DNA of 64,000 nt, taken from the NCBI RefSeq assembly GCF_000025345.1, contig NC_013757.1:3038001-3102000 (forward strand), given 5' to 3'. The position numbers were made by a program, and so were the translations under genes. The first letter of the stretch is position 1; every line of letters starts with the position of its first letter. Positions 27,501 through 35,870 of this stretch are shown here, one piece after another. A model generated the notes under the pieces. The model made no database searches and was not told the DNA's origin. It saw only the letters and a program-made list of their open reading frames with translations. Origin of the DNA: Geodermatophilus obscurus DSM 43160. Its GTDB lineage: Bacteria > Actinomycetota > Actinomycetes > Mycobacteriales > Geodermatophilaceae.

Positions 27501-28139
27501 TCAGGTGCGGCCAGCGGGCGGGGCGGCCAGCAGCACCGGGCACCGGGAGCGCGTGCTCAGGGCGGTCGCCGCGCTGCCGAGCACCGCGCGGGACAGCCCC
27601 CTGCCCCGTCGTCCCACGACGATGAGGTCGACGTCCTCCGCTTCGGCCAGCTCCAGCAACGCGGCCGCGGGCTGGCCGGCTACGACCTGCGTCTGCACGA
27701 CGGGTCCCTCGGGGAGGCTGCGCCGGTGCCGCGACAGCAGGTCCTCGGCCCGGGCGCACTCCTCGTCGTGTCCACCGTCCGCGGCCTCCTTGCTCACCAC
27801 ACTCGCGAGGAGGAACCGGCCGGCGGTCGGTGCCGCCAGCCGGGTGGCGGCCCGTACAGCCTCCTCCGACTCGGGGGACCCATCCACGCCGATCAGCACG
27901 CACGGCCCGCGATCCGCCGTCCGCTCGGTGGAGGCGTGCGCCCCGGCCCCCTTGAGTCGCCGGGACCTCTCCTTGGCGCGCTCGACGGCGATCGGCACGA
28001 TGAGGGGACCGAGGACCGCCCCGATCAGCAGCCAGCTGCGGTCCCGGTGACCGTGCCGGTACAGGAGCACCACCACGGCGCCCACGCCGATGACCACCCA
28101 GGGCAGCGGCACCAGCAGCGTCCAGTAGGGGAAGTCCAT
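27501..28139 (-). CDS. membrane-anchored universal stress protein
   Basis: 212 residues. Two spans (about 6-27, LLVPLPWVVIGVGAVVVLLY, and 35-53) and a basic linker precede a UspA domain from residue about 80: CVLIGVDGSPESEEAVRAAT, then VDLIVVGRRGRGLSRAVLGSAATAL. The last is the ATP-binding G-2x-G-9x-G(S) motif of the nucleotide-binding Usp class. A membrane tether on a single Usp domain is unusual. ATG at 28139 lacks a strong ribosome-binding site. Stands between the two GlsB genes on the same strand, which supports a stress cluster. Partner or signal unknown. Confidence 0.82.
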   Translation of the reverse strand: MDFPYWTLLVPLPWVVIGVGAVVVLLYRHGHRDRSWLLIGAVLGPLIVPIAVERAKERSRRLKGAGAHASTERTADRGPCVLIGVDGSPESEEAVRAATRLAAPTAGRFLLASVVSKEAADGGHDEECARAEDLLSRHRRSLPEGPVVQTQVVAGQPAAALLELAEAEDVDLIVVGRRGRGLSRAVLGSAATALSTRSRCPVLLAAPPAGRT

Positions 28140-28239
28140 ACGGGGTCACCCGTTCTCCACGTGCCGGCCCGGGTTCGGGCGACGCCCGGCGGGCCGGCGG
28201 GACGATCGGTCGTCGGATCGGCAGCGGACGGCCACTCGC

Positions 28240-28524
28240 TCATGCACCGGGACCACGCGGCAACGACCGGTGTGCGATCCACCGGTCGTAGACCAGCAAC
28301 ACGATCACCGCGCCGATGAACGAGCCGATCAGGCCGGCGGGGCCGAACCCGCGGTCCCGGAGGCCTCCGGTCACCAGCCCCAACAGGAGTCCGCCGACGA
28401 GAGAGCCGGCCACCCCGAGCACGAGGGTGGCGAGCAGGCTCATCGATTCCTTGCCGGGCACGACGAGGCGGGCCAGCAGGCCCGCGAGCAGGCCGATGAT
28501 GAGCAGCCAGAGCAGGGACAGCAC
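28240..28524 (-). CDS. GlsB/YeaQ/YmgE family membrane protein (copy 2)
   Basis: 94 residues with three Gly/Leu-rich spans (LWLLIIGLLAGLLARLVVPG, LLATLVLGVAGSLVGGLLLG, GLIGSFIGAVIVLLVYDRW). It resembles copy 1 at 27044-27316 but is clearly diverged. GTG at 28524 follows GGAGGAGC at close range. Upstream of the Usp gene by 100 bp on the same strand. Confidence 0.88.
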   Translation of the reverse strand: MLSLLWLLIIGLLAGLLARLVVPGKESMSLLATLVLGVAGSLVGGLLLGLVTGGLRDRGFGPAGLIGSFIGAVIVLLVYDRWIAHRSLPRGPGA

Positions 28525-28599
28525 AGCTCCTCCAGATGTCGTCGTGGTGCACCGGTGGGGGTCGACTCGAGCCGAAAGACGGATCCGGCACGTTCCAGG

Positions 28600-28917
28600 T
28601 CAGCTGGGTCGTGGACCCGAGAGCACCGGGACAGCGCGCAGGCGCTCGTCCGGTGCCGTCACCGGCACGGGGCCGGCCACCAGCTGGAGCAGTCGTGTGA
28701 CCACCGGCGAGGCCCCGCAGATGGTCGCGTTCGCGTCGAGGACCGGGGCCAGCCCATGACTGTCGGCGTAGTCGACGTGGGTGAGGTCCACCAGGGCGGA
28801 CCGCCCCTCGGTCAGCCGGACGTGGTCGAGCATGGCCGAGAGCAGGGCCGCGCCGGACACGTCCAGGGCGCCGATCACGGTGACCACCGGCCGCGGTCGG
28901 CTGCGGTCGACGCACAC
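28600..28917 (-). CDS. STAS domain protein (anti-sigma factor antagonist-like)
   Basis: 105-residue STAS domain: VVTVIGALDVSGAALLSAML, ALVDLTHVDYADSHGLAPVL, then a final helix. The DSHG stretch sits where SpoIIAA-like antagonists carry the phosphorylated Ser, so switching by a kinase/phosphatase pair is plausible. GTG at 28917 has GGAGGAG 6 nt upstream and fits the family length. Alternative: a leaderless ATG at 29043 would add 42 Arg/Gly-rich residues. I prefer the shorter form, with the promoter at 29051 giving a 126-nt leader. No anti-sigma factor or sigma gene is adjacent. Confidence 0.75.
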   Translation of the reverse strand: MCVDRSRPRPVVTVIGALDVSGAALLSAMLDHVRLTEGRSALVDLTHVDYADSHGLAPVLDANATICGASPVVTRLLQLVAGPVPVTAPDERLRAVPVLSGPRPS

Positions 28918-29050
28918 GGTGAACTCCTCCGGCACGCCCGGGGCCGTGTCGGAGCAGCCCTCCTGCTCGTGGTGTCGCCCCGACGCCGTGCCCGCCGGGA
29001 GACCGCCGGTACGGAGCCGGTTCCGCTTCCGCTGTACTCGCATGGGCCGG

Positions 29051-29056
29051 ACGCTA
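29051..29056 (-). promoter_or_regulatory. -10 element TAGCGT before the STAS gene
   Basis: Minus strand CCTAGCGTC, then ATG 7 nt after the hexamer. The same CCTAGCGTC-N-ATG arrangement, with identical spacing, occurs before the gene ending at 47276. It suggests a TANNNT-type -10 with transcription starting at or near the ATG. Confidence 0.35.
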
Positions 29057-29140
29057 GGAGTCGTCCGGACGGGCGGCGACGGCATCGCCCGGACGACATC
29101 GGCGTCCGGCATTGCCGACGGCGGGCAGGCACGGGGACGC

Positions 29141-30358
29141 TCACTCCCTGACCAGCGGGCGCTGGGGCCAGCCGAGCAACCGTGCGCCGGTCACGGCCAC
29201 GAGCAGGGGCAGGTGGTGGTCGGGCTCCCCGGCGTCGTAGCCGGTGAGTTCCCGCACGCGCTGCAACCGGTAGGTGACGGCCCGGACGCTCAGGTGGAGC
29301 CGGCGGGCCGTCTCGGCGGCGTTCCGCCCGGCGGAGAAGTAGGCCTCCAGCGTCTCGACCAGCGGCGCTGCTCCTCCGCGAGCACCCGTCAGCGGCTCGA
29401 GGACCGTGTGGACGAGGTCGGACAGGGCCGTCTCGTCGCGCGCGAGGACGCGGTACACCAGCAGGTCGGCAGCCTGGACCACCTGCTGCCGCAGGCTCAG
29501 GCGGCTGGCCGTCTCGAGGGCCTCCACCGCCTCCTGGTAGGACCGTTGCACGCCCCGCGGCCCGGTGTGCGGCCGTCCGGCCCCGGCCCGCCACGGCCCC
29601 CCGCGCGCGGTCCGGGACACGAGGGGCCCGACGATCCCGGCGACCTGCCGACCGAGGTCGGCACAGCCATCCGCGTCCCGTGGACAGCTGAGGACGCAGA
29701 CGAGCCGACCGTTCTTGGCCGCTGCGAGCAGCCCCCTGTCCCCGAAGCGGGCCCGCAGGGCGTCCTCTGCAACTCCGCGGACACCACTGCCCGAGTCGAT
29801 GGGCCGCTGCCCCTCGGCCACCACCACCACGTGGGCACCGTTCAACTGCAGCCCGAAGAACTCGGCGCGCTCGATCAGCAGGCCGACCGGGGCCAGACCG
29901 GCCAACAGGTCGTCGACGAACTCGAGCCGGAACTCCTCCTCGCGCCGGACGACGAGGCGTTGCGCCTCGACGTAGCCCGCGGTCAGAGCGGCCAGCGCGG
30001 CGTCGGCGGCTCGCCACACGGCCTCCCCGATGCCCATGAGCTCCGCCGACCGGACCGGCCGACCCCGGGATGCGCGGAGGAGCTCGGGCAGGCGGGACCA
30101 CAGCCGGCGCGACGCGTTCATGTGCACGTCGACAAGAGCCGGTAGGCCGACCCCCATCGCGACCGCCTCACCGCCCAGTCGGCGACAGGCCGCCTGCTCC
30201 TCGGCGCTGAGCATCCGGCCGGTCCGGGCCACCGTCATCAAGGCCCGTGGATAACCGTCCAGTAGTGCAGGAGGAAGACCGTGTCGAGCGCTGGCCGCCC
30301 CTGCCACCTCGGACAGCACCTCGTCCACGTGGCTGCCGTTCACCGTGGCGCTGCGCAT
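29141..30358 (-). CDS. PucR-type helix-turn-helix transcriptional regulator
   Basis: 405 residues. The N-terminal half is helical and sensor-like (residues about 1-160), followed by a GGDEF-related CdaR middle domain (AEFFGLQLNGAHVVVVAEG onward). The C-terminal HTH_30 domain is VETLEAYFSAGRNAAETARRLHLS with RAVTYRLQRVRELTG (residues about 345-385). Regulators of this class control purine, sugar-acid or aromatic catabolism, often neighbouring genes; the target here is unknown. ATG at 30358 is chosen because GGGAGG lies 6 nt upstream; upstream ATGs at 30364 and 30382 are poorly placed. Located 20 bp after the response-regulator gene on the same strand. Confidence 0.85.
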   Translation of the reverse strand: MRSATVNGSHVDEVLSEVAGAASARHGLPPALLDGYPRALMTVARTGRMLSAEEQAACRRLGGEAVAMGVGLPALVDVHMNASRRLWSRLPELLRASRGRPVRSAELMGIGEAVWRAADAALAALTAGYVEAQRLVVRREEEFRLEFVDDLLAGLAPVGLLIERAEFFGLQLNGAHVVVVAEGQRPIDSGSGVRGVAEDALRARFGDRGLLAAAKNGRLVCVLSCPRDADGCADLGRQVAGIVGPLVSRTARGGPWRAGAGRPHTGPRGVQRSYQEAVEALETASRLSLRQQVVQAADLLVYRVLARDETALSDLVHTVLEPLTGARGGAAPLVETLEAYFSAGRNAAETARRLHLSVRAVTYRLQRVRELTGYDAGEPDHHLPLLVAVTGARLLGWPQRPLVRE

Positions 30359-30378
30359 GACCATCCTCCCTGTCGCCC

Positions 30379-31038
30379 TCATGCCTCGAGGAGCCCGGTC
30401 CTGATGGCGTATCGGGTGAGCTGCGTGCGATCCCGCATGTCGAGCTTCTGCAGGATGTTCGCCCGATGCCGCTCCACCGTCTTCGTGCTGATGACCAGGA
30501 GCGCCGCGATCTCTCTCGAGGAACAGCCTTCGGCGATGAGCTTGACGACCTCGGCCTCGCGGGCCGTGAGGACCCGCTCGGGCACGGGTTCACCGCGGCC
30601 GGCCCGGTGCAGGTGCTCGCGCATGAGGGTCGTCAGCGCGTCCGGGTAGATGAACGGCTCGCCTCGCACCGCGCCCCGGCAGGCCGAGACGAGGTCCTGG
30701 TCGGCGACGGACTTGAGCACGTAGCCGGAAGCGCCGGCCTTGAGGGCCTCGAAGAAGTACTGCTCGTTGTCGTACATGGACAACATCAGGATGGGCAAGG
30801 CCGGAGACCTCCTGGACATCTCCCGCGCCGCGTGCAGACCAGTGAGCCGGGGCATGGCGACGTCCAGCACGGCCAGGTCGACCTCGACCTCACGCGCGAG
30901 CGCAACGGCCTGGGCGCCGTCCCCGGCCTCGGCCACGACGGTGAAGTCGGGCTCGCTCTCGAGGATCAGGCGCAAGCCGCGGCGGACCAGGGCGTGGTCG
31001 TCAGCGAGCAGGACCCGTGTCGGCTGACCGCCGGTCAC
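30379..31038 (-). CDS. NarL/LuxR-type response regulator
   Basis: 219 residues. Receiver domain with acidic pocket ADDH (residues 12-15), phospho-acceptor in LAVLDVAMPRLTG (Asp about 59) and the lysine in GYVLKSV. LuxR HTH at the C-terminus: LTAREAEVVKLIAEGCSSREIA, then ISTKTVERHRANILQKL. GTG at 31038 overlaps the stop of the kinase gene by 4 nt, so this is its cognate partner. Targets unknown. Confidence 0.93.
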   Translation of the reverse strand: MTGGQPTRVLLADDHALVRRGLRLILESEPDFTVVAEAGDGAQAVALAREVEVDLAVLDVAMPRLTGLHAAREMSRRSPALPILMLSMYDNEQYFFEALKAGASGYVLKSVADQDLVSACRGAVRGEPFIYPDALTTLMREHLHRAGRGEPVPERVLTAREAEVVKLIAEGCSSREIAALLVISTKTVERHRANILQKLDMRDRTQLTRYAIRTGLLEA

Positions 31039-32036
31039 GACCGCGCCTCACGCGCGTGTGTGGGCACCAGCAGCCGGACGTCGGTACCCCCTGCCTCGGA
31101 TGTCGAGATGTGGAGGGTGGCGCCGACGAGCAGCGCCCGTTCCCGCATCCCCCGGACGCCTGCCCCCTCCACGCTCCCGTCCATGCCCCGCCCGTCGTCC
31201 GCGATCCGGAGCAGCACCCCCGCTGCGCCCGCAGTCGGGGCCAGCTCGACGAGGACCTGCTCCGCCCCTGCGTGTCGGGCGACGTTGGTCAGGGCCTCCT
31301 GGGCCACTCGGTAGATCACCAGTTCGGTCTCCGGATCGAGGGGAGGTAGGGACGGGCTGAAGGTGCGCTGCACCGCTGCACCGGTGAGCCGGGCGTGTGC
31401 GCTCAGGAGGGAGGTGAGGGCACTGCACAACCCCAGGTCGTCCAGGACACCCGGGCGCAGGCGGCGCACCACCTGACGCACCTCGTCGAGGCTGGCCCGC
31501 GCCGTCTCCTGGGCGATGCCGATCTCCGGTGCCAGGTCAGCAGGAGCGCGATCGGCGATCCGTCGCAGTCCGAGCAGGACAGCCGTCAGGCTCTGCCCGA
31601 CCTCGTCGTGCAACTCCTGGGCCACCCGACGCCGCTCGTCCTCCTGGGCCGCCAACGCGCGGCCGGTACTGGCGGCACGTTCGGCCTCCAGCCGGTCCAG
31701 CATCGCGTTGAAGGTGCTGATGACGTCCCCGACGGGGCCGTTGCCCTTCTCGGGGAGACGGTGACCCGGCCGCAGGAGGTCGACGTCCTCCATCAGCTGC
31801 TGGAGCCGGTACAGCGGCGCCAGCGTCGCGCGCACCAGCGCCGCGTTGGCGAGCACGAGCAGGGCCAGGCCCCCGAGCAGCACGAGGAGCTCGCCGGGCA
31901 GGATCGGAGAGGACACCGTTGCCGGTGATGTCGCCAGCACCACCAACCCGACGGCGAACACCGCCGCGTTGATCAGGCAGACCCGCCAGAAGAGGGAGAT
32001 CTCCATCTGGTCGGACCTGCGGCGTCGGTCGCCCAT
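31035..32036 (-). CDS. NarL-family sensor histidine kinase
   Basis: 333 residues. Two spans near the N-terminus (about 14-33, 45-66) with a very short outside loop, then a HAMP linker (LAPLYRLQQLMEDVDLL). HisKA_3 with phospho-accepting His follows in RRRVAQELHDEVGQSLTAVL, then an HATPase with N-box EALTNVARHAGA, DDGRGM and GVRGMRERA. The small outside loop suggests sensing within or near the membrane. ATG at 32036 is chosen over an upstream in-frame ATG that adds low-complexity residues; ATG at 32006 is also possible. Operon with the response regulator. Confidence 0.9.
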   Translation of the reverse strand: MGDRRRRSDQMEISLFWRVCLINAAVFAVGLVVLATSPATVSSPILPGELLVLLGGLALLVLANAALVRATLAPLYRLQQLMEDVDLLRPGHRLPEKGNGPVGDVISTFNAMLDRLEAERAASTGRALAAQEDERRRVAQELHDEVGQSLTAVLLGLRRIADRAPADLAPEIGIAQETARASLDEVRQVVRRLRPGVLDDLGLCSALTSLLSAHARLTGAAVQRTFSPSLPPLDPETELVIYRVAQEALTNVARHAGAEQVLVELAPTAGAAGVLLRIADDGRGMDGSVEGAGVRGMRERALLVGATLHISTSEAGGTDVRLLVPTHAREARS

Positions 32037-32498
32037 CTCCCTCGTCCTCGTCCAGGAACCACGTGTAGCGCTCGATTCGATGGTGGCCGTCAGGCAGGGC
32101 TGCGCCAAGCGCGCGCAGCGAAGATGGGGTCCAGACCCCATCTCCCGCCGTCGCCGACGGCATCCTGAGCGCAGGACGCCACCGGTGATCGACGCGCACG
32201 TGCCCCGGCGGCGGGCACCGCCACCAGGTCCGTGAGCGGAAGCTGATTGCCGGGATCAAGCAACCAGGGACTGCGGGGATCGTCCCGTCATGGCGTACCG
32301 CCCGGTGTCCGACCGTCCATACCGTTCGGCCCGGGAGCAGGCCAGGACGTCGGTTCTGCGCGTCGCGCTGGACCGTGCGGAGAGGACGGTGGTGTACGAG
32401 GTGACGACACACACGGAAGGTGCGGGACCGTGGGCCTGTGCGCGGCCCGCCGTCCCGACAGCCGTGGCCTCCCCGCTCGCGGGTGGACGGACGGAGCC

Positions 32499-33119
32499 GT
32501 GTCACCCGTGAGGCGGGCGGTGCGGCCCGCGGCCGTCGTCCTCCTGCTGCTGTCGCCGATGGCGCTCAGCGGGTGCAGCGCCGGTCAGGTCACGCAGACC
32601 GCCACGCAGGCGCGCGACAAGACCGGCGGGGCCGGCCAGGTGGAGGACATCAGCGTCCACGCCGTCCAACTCGTCCATCCGCCCGGTGGTGTCTACGAGG
32701 TGGGCGACCAGGTGGAGGTGACGATGGCGATCGTGAACAGCGGGCGCGTCGACGACCGGCTGATCGACGTCACCGGTCCCGAGTTCAGCGGCGCCTCGGT
32801 CAGTGAGTCCCCCACGGCCGCGGACACGCCTCACGAGACGAGCTATTCCGAACCCGACCCCGCCGCCACCGTGGCGTTGAGCGGGCAACCGCCCGCTGTG
32901 GGGACGACCGCCGTGGACGTCCTCGTCCCGGCTCCCGGTGCCGTCTTCGTCGGCAGTAGTGCCCCGACGGTCGTCCTGACGGGGCTGACCCGCCGCATCG
33001 ACGCGGCGCAGTCGATGGAGTTGACCCTCACCTTCGCCCGGGCCGGTCAGACGACCGTTCCCGCGATCACGGGATCTCCGCCCGACGTCCTGCCTCGAAC
33101 CTCCGTCGTCGACCTCTAG
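32499..33119 (+). CDS. putative lipoprotein, PCuAC/LpqE-like
   Basis: 206 residues. Signal peptide of lipoprotein type: basic N-terminus, hydrophobic PAAVVLLLLSPMALSGC with lipobox LSGC, then a Ser/Thr/Gln-rich linker (GQVTQTATQARDKTGGAG). The mature part is a beta-rich domain (VHAVQLVHPPGGVYEVGDQ, VEVTMAIVNSGRVDDRLIDV) similar to the actinobacterial LpqE and copper-chaperone-like (PCuAC/DUF461) lipoproteins. The metal-binding Met/His pair of true PCuAC proteins is not evident. GTG at 32499 or 32508; the first is shown. Divergent from the two-component pair. A broken paralogue lies at 38661-38850. Confidence 0.75.
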   Translation: MSPVRRAVRPAAVVLLLLSPMALSGCSAGQVTQTATQARDKTGGAGQVEDISVHAVQLVHPPGGVYEVGDQVEVTMAIVNSGRVDDRLIDVTGPEFSGASVSESPTAADTPHETSYSEPDPAATVALSGQPPAVGTTAVDVLVPAPGAVFVGSSAPTVVLTGLTRRIDAAQSMELTLTFARAGQTTVPAITGSPPDVLPRTSVVDL

Positions 33120-33206
33120 CCCGAGGGCGGCGTGACCCGCCCGGGCAAGCAGTGCGGCAGTCCTTCGTCGCATCCGAGAACCGCCGACCCATGTCGCCGA
33201 CCTGCT

Positions 33207-33233
33207 CGCCGAGGCCGGTCGGTCACCTCGGCG
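33207..33233. terminator. hairpin between convergent genes
   Basis: CGCCGAGG at 33207-33214 pairs perfectly with CCTCGGCG at 33226-33233, 11-nt loop. It lies between the lipoprotein gene end (33119) and the convergent membrane-protein gene end (33389), and could serve both strands. Confidence 0.4.
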
Positions 33234-33388
33234 GCCCGCTCCCGCAAATGCGTTGATCGTCGAGGGCCTACGGGGGACGTGTGGCCCATGCTGCAGTGCC
33301 GGGACGGCCGTCGCTCGCCGTCCGCCGGCTCCGGCCCGGTCGGGTGGGTGCGCGTCCACCGGAGCAGGGGGTACGGCTCCTCCCCCGG

Positions 33389-34012
33389 TCACCGCTCCGC
33401 CGTCGCAGGGAAGAACGGGGTCGGATCCGTGGCGGCCGGCGCCTCGGCGAGCCAGCGCGTCAAGCCCTGCGGGTCCCGCCGCTCCAGTTCATCGAGGTAC
33501 TCCACCCGCAGTTCGACGAGCATCTGAACGGGCCTGGGGTGGGCCACGCGCTGCAGCGCTGCGGACGTGATCTGCCAGGCGCGGCACAGTTCAGCGGTGC
33601 CCAGGTCCTCGGTCAGGATCGTCGCCGGAGGACCGACCGGCTCCCGGGCCTGCGCGGCCACAGGTCCCTCCCGCGCTGCACAGGACCGCGCCCGGTAGCG
33701 GAGTGGCAGCCCCGCGAGGCACAGCGCCGCGGCGATGACGAGACTGCCCCACCCCTGGATGAGTGCCAGGCCGAACACCGACAACGTCAGGACCGGGTAC
33801 GACAGGGCCGCACCGAGGGTGCGCGTCCTCAGGTGGGGTGCCGCTCCACCTCCCCACACGAGCCAGCCGTACACCGTTCCCTGCGCCGCCATGCCGCCTC
33901 CGATGAGGAGCAGCCCGGCAACCGACAGATGTCGGAGTGCGCCCAGGAGGCCGTGAGCCAGCGCCCCGAGCAGGCTCGCCCACCACAGGCCGCGGTAGAT
34001 CGACCAGGACAC
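33389..34012 (-). CDS. membrane protein with C-terminal RDPxG domain (paralogue 3)
   Basis: 207 residues. Four hydrophobic spans (about 8-28, 31-54, 62-82, 86-101) form a membrane part different from paralogues 1 and 2. The C-terminal 75 residues are the same soluble domain: EDLGTAELCRAWQITSAALQ, MLVELRVEYLDELERRDPQG, LTRWLAEA, then a Pro/Phe tail. GTG at 34012 has GGGAGG upstream and begins just before the first span. The domain is thus combined with at least two unrelated membrane regions in this window. I do not know its function. Confidence 0.7.
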   Translation of the reverse strand: MSWSIYRGLWWASLLGALAHGLLGALRHLSVAGLLLIGGGMAAQGTVYGWLVWGGGAAPHLRTRTLGAALSYPVLTLSVFGLALIQGWGSLVIAAALCLAGLPLRYRARSCAAREGPVAAQAREPVGPPATILTEDLGTAELCRAWQITSAALQRVAHPRPVQMLVELRVEYLDELERRDPQGLTRWLAEAPAATDPTPFFPATAER

Positions 34013-34454
34013 CCGCCCCACCTCCCGGACCGGTCCAGCGGTCCGATCAGCCCGTCGACCGACAGGACATCTCGCGGTGCACTGCTCGTCCACGTCACTG
34101 CCAGGCAGGGAGGTCCGTTTCTCCGTGCCGCATGGCTGCAGCCCGGAGGGATCGGCGCCGTGGGCGGGAACTCCTCGCCCGGTCCTGCCCCACCGCACCG
34201 GCTGGTCCCCAGGGGCTCCACGCCGACCGGACACCGCCCGGCGAGCACTCCGGCGCTGCGCGCAGTCGGCAAGCTCGTCGGGCGGTTGTTGGCCGACTGT
34301 CGTCCTCCCCCGTGCTCGTGACCGCACCTAGCGTCCGGTCAGCAGGCGGGAGATCCGGGGCGAGCCCTGCACGAGGCGCCCCGCCTGTGCGAGCGGGCAG
34401 GCCGCCGCGAGGCCGGTCGCGGCGCGACGACATCCGACCCGTCAGGAGGCCGGG
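34013..34454. other. divergent intergenic region
   Basis: Promoter space for paralogue 3 (left) and the baeRF gene (right). The plus-strand hexamer TAGCGT at 34329-34334 is a plausible -10 for the latter. No gene recognised. Confidence 0.35.
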
Positions 34455-35594
34455 ATGACCACCTCGACGTCGAGACCCCCGAACCGCACGACGCGACCGC
34501 CCGCTCCGTGGCAGCCACCGACCCAGTTGCACGAGCTGGCAGACACCGGTCCGGTGGCCTCCGTCTACCTCGGGACACGGAACGACGTCCGCGACGGCGC
34601 CGACCGTGTGCTGACGACATGGCAGGGGATCCGCCGCCGGCTGCGGGACGAGGGCGCGCCCGAGTCCATGCTGGTGGCGCTGGACCAGTGCATGCGCCAG
34701 GCGCCGGTGCATGGCGAGACGATGGCCGCCTTCGCCAGCGCTGACGGGCGCAGCCACGTCGAGCACCTGTCCCGTGCGGTGGAGGAGCGGGTCTGCCTCG
34801 GCCCGCTGCCGCACGCGTCCCCACTGCTCACCGCACGACACCGGGGGGTGCCGGTGATCGTCGTGGTCACCGACCGACGAGGCGCCGACCTGCTCCTCGT
34901 CGAGCCCGGTGCTCACGACCTGGTCTGCCAGGTGATCGGCGAGGACCTCCTGATCACGGGCTCCGCACCGGAGGGATACCACCGGCGGCTCGAGCGTGCC
35001 GAGGAGCAGTGGACGGCCAACGCGCGGGCCATCAGCGAGTCCCTCACCTGGCTGGTGGACCGCAGCCGGGCTCGGCTCGTCGTCGCGGGCGGCGAGCCCG
35101 GGACGCTGCAGCTCCTGCGTGCGGGCCTGGAGCCCCGCATCCGGGCCCTGCTCGTCGGCGTCCGGGCTCCGCCCTCCGACCCGGGGCAGTTGGCCGCCCG
35201 TGCGCGGGTCATGGCCGCAGATGCCGCCGCCCTCGAGGAGGCGGCCGTCGTGGAGGAGGTGCTCGCCGGCCTCGCCGACGGCCGCGCCTGCGTCGGGGCC
35301 GCACCGACACTTCGAGCCGTCGTGCGCGGACAAGTGGAGGAGGTCCTCATCACGCCGGACGAGGCCGACCGCCACCGGGTGCGGCGGCTGTCGGTCGACG
35401 TCGCAGGTCTCCGCCGCCGGCGCCGGGACGTCGGATCGCCGACCGGGCCTCACGCCGCGCTGTCCGACGTCCTCGTGCGCGCCGCGGGCGCCACGTCCAC
35501 CGTCGTCCGGACCATCCGCGACGGGCGACGACTCGACGGAGGCGTGGGCGCCGTCCTACGCGGTCCCGTCGACGTCTCCCCTCTTGTGGGCTGA
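34455..35594 (+). CDS. baeRF/Rv2629-like protein (eRF1-Vms1-related)
   Basis: 379 residues. The arrangement, LHELADTGPVASVYLGT at the start, a central VPVIVVVTDRRGADLLLVEPG, RRLERAEEQWTANARAISE and a last third with VVRGQVEEVLITPDE, matches the bacterial homologues of archaeo-eukaryotic release factor 1 (baeRF group), such as mycobacterial Rv2629. These are thought to act on stalled ribosomes or peptidyl-tRNA. There is no GGQ loop that I can see, so hydrolysis should not be assumed. ATG at 34455 follows CAGGAGGCCGGG. Mycobacterial relatives respond to hypoxia, and the neighbourhood is stress-related. Confidence 0.78.
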   Translation: MTTSTSRPPNRTTRPPAPWQPPTQLHELADTGPVASVYLGTRNDVRDGADRVLTTWQGIRRRLRDEGAPESMLVALDQCMRQAPVHGETMAAFASADGRSHVEHLSRAVEERVCLGPLPHASPLLTARHRGVPVIVVVTDRRGADLLLVEPGAHDLVCQVIGEDLLITGSAPEGYHRRLERAEEQWTANARAISESLTWLVDRSRARLVVAGGEPGTLQLLRAGLEPRIRALLVGVRAPPSDPGQLAARARVMAADAAALEEAAVVEEVLAGLADGRACVGAAPTLRAVVRGQVEEVLITPDEADRHRVRRLSVDVAGLRRRRRDVGSPTGPHAALSDVLVRAAGATSTVVRTIRDGRRLDGGVGAVLRGPVDVSPLVG

Positions 35595-35659
35595 CCGGGA
35601 CTGCCATGAGCCACCACGACGCTGCCGCCCGGTCCACGAGACCCCTGGCCCACCGGTGC

Positions 35660-35870
35660 CGGTCGGCCACGCCTGGTGCAGCAGGCCGAAGGCAACCCGC
35701 AGGAACCGCTCATACTCAGCCCGGTGCTCCAGCTGCACCCGTTCGCGGTCATCCTGGCCGTCACTGCTGGCGCAGTCATCTCCGGCGCCCTCGGCGCCTT
35801 CCTCGCTGTCCCGATGGCCGCCATCCCGGCCCGGGTCGTCGACTACCTGCGTGGACGCCGTCCTGCTGCG
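35660..35870 (+). pseudogene. AI-2E family transporter, C-terminal fragment
   Basis: Reads QQAEGNPQEPLILSPVLQL followed by HPFAVILAVTAGAVISGALG and AFLAVPMAAIPARVVDYL. This is the last two membrane segments of an AI-2E/PerM family permease, which normally has about 350 residues. No upstream part is present, and the frame runs on into unrelated sequence. A relic of a deletion. Confidence 0.65.

Noticed and set aside
32290-32511. Possible 73-residue plus-strand gene upstream of the lipoprotein
   Set aside because: No ribosome-binding site, no family, low-complexity composition, and it overlaps the lipoprotein start.
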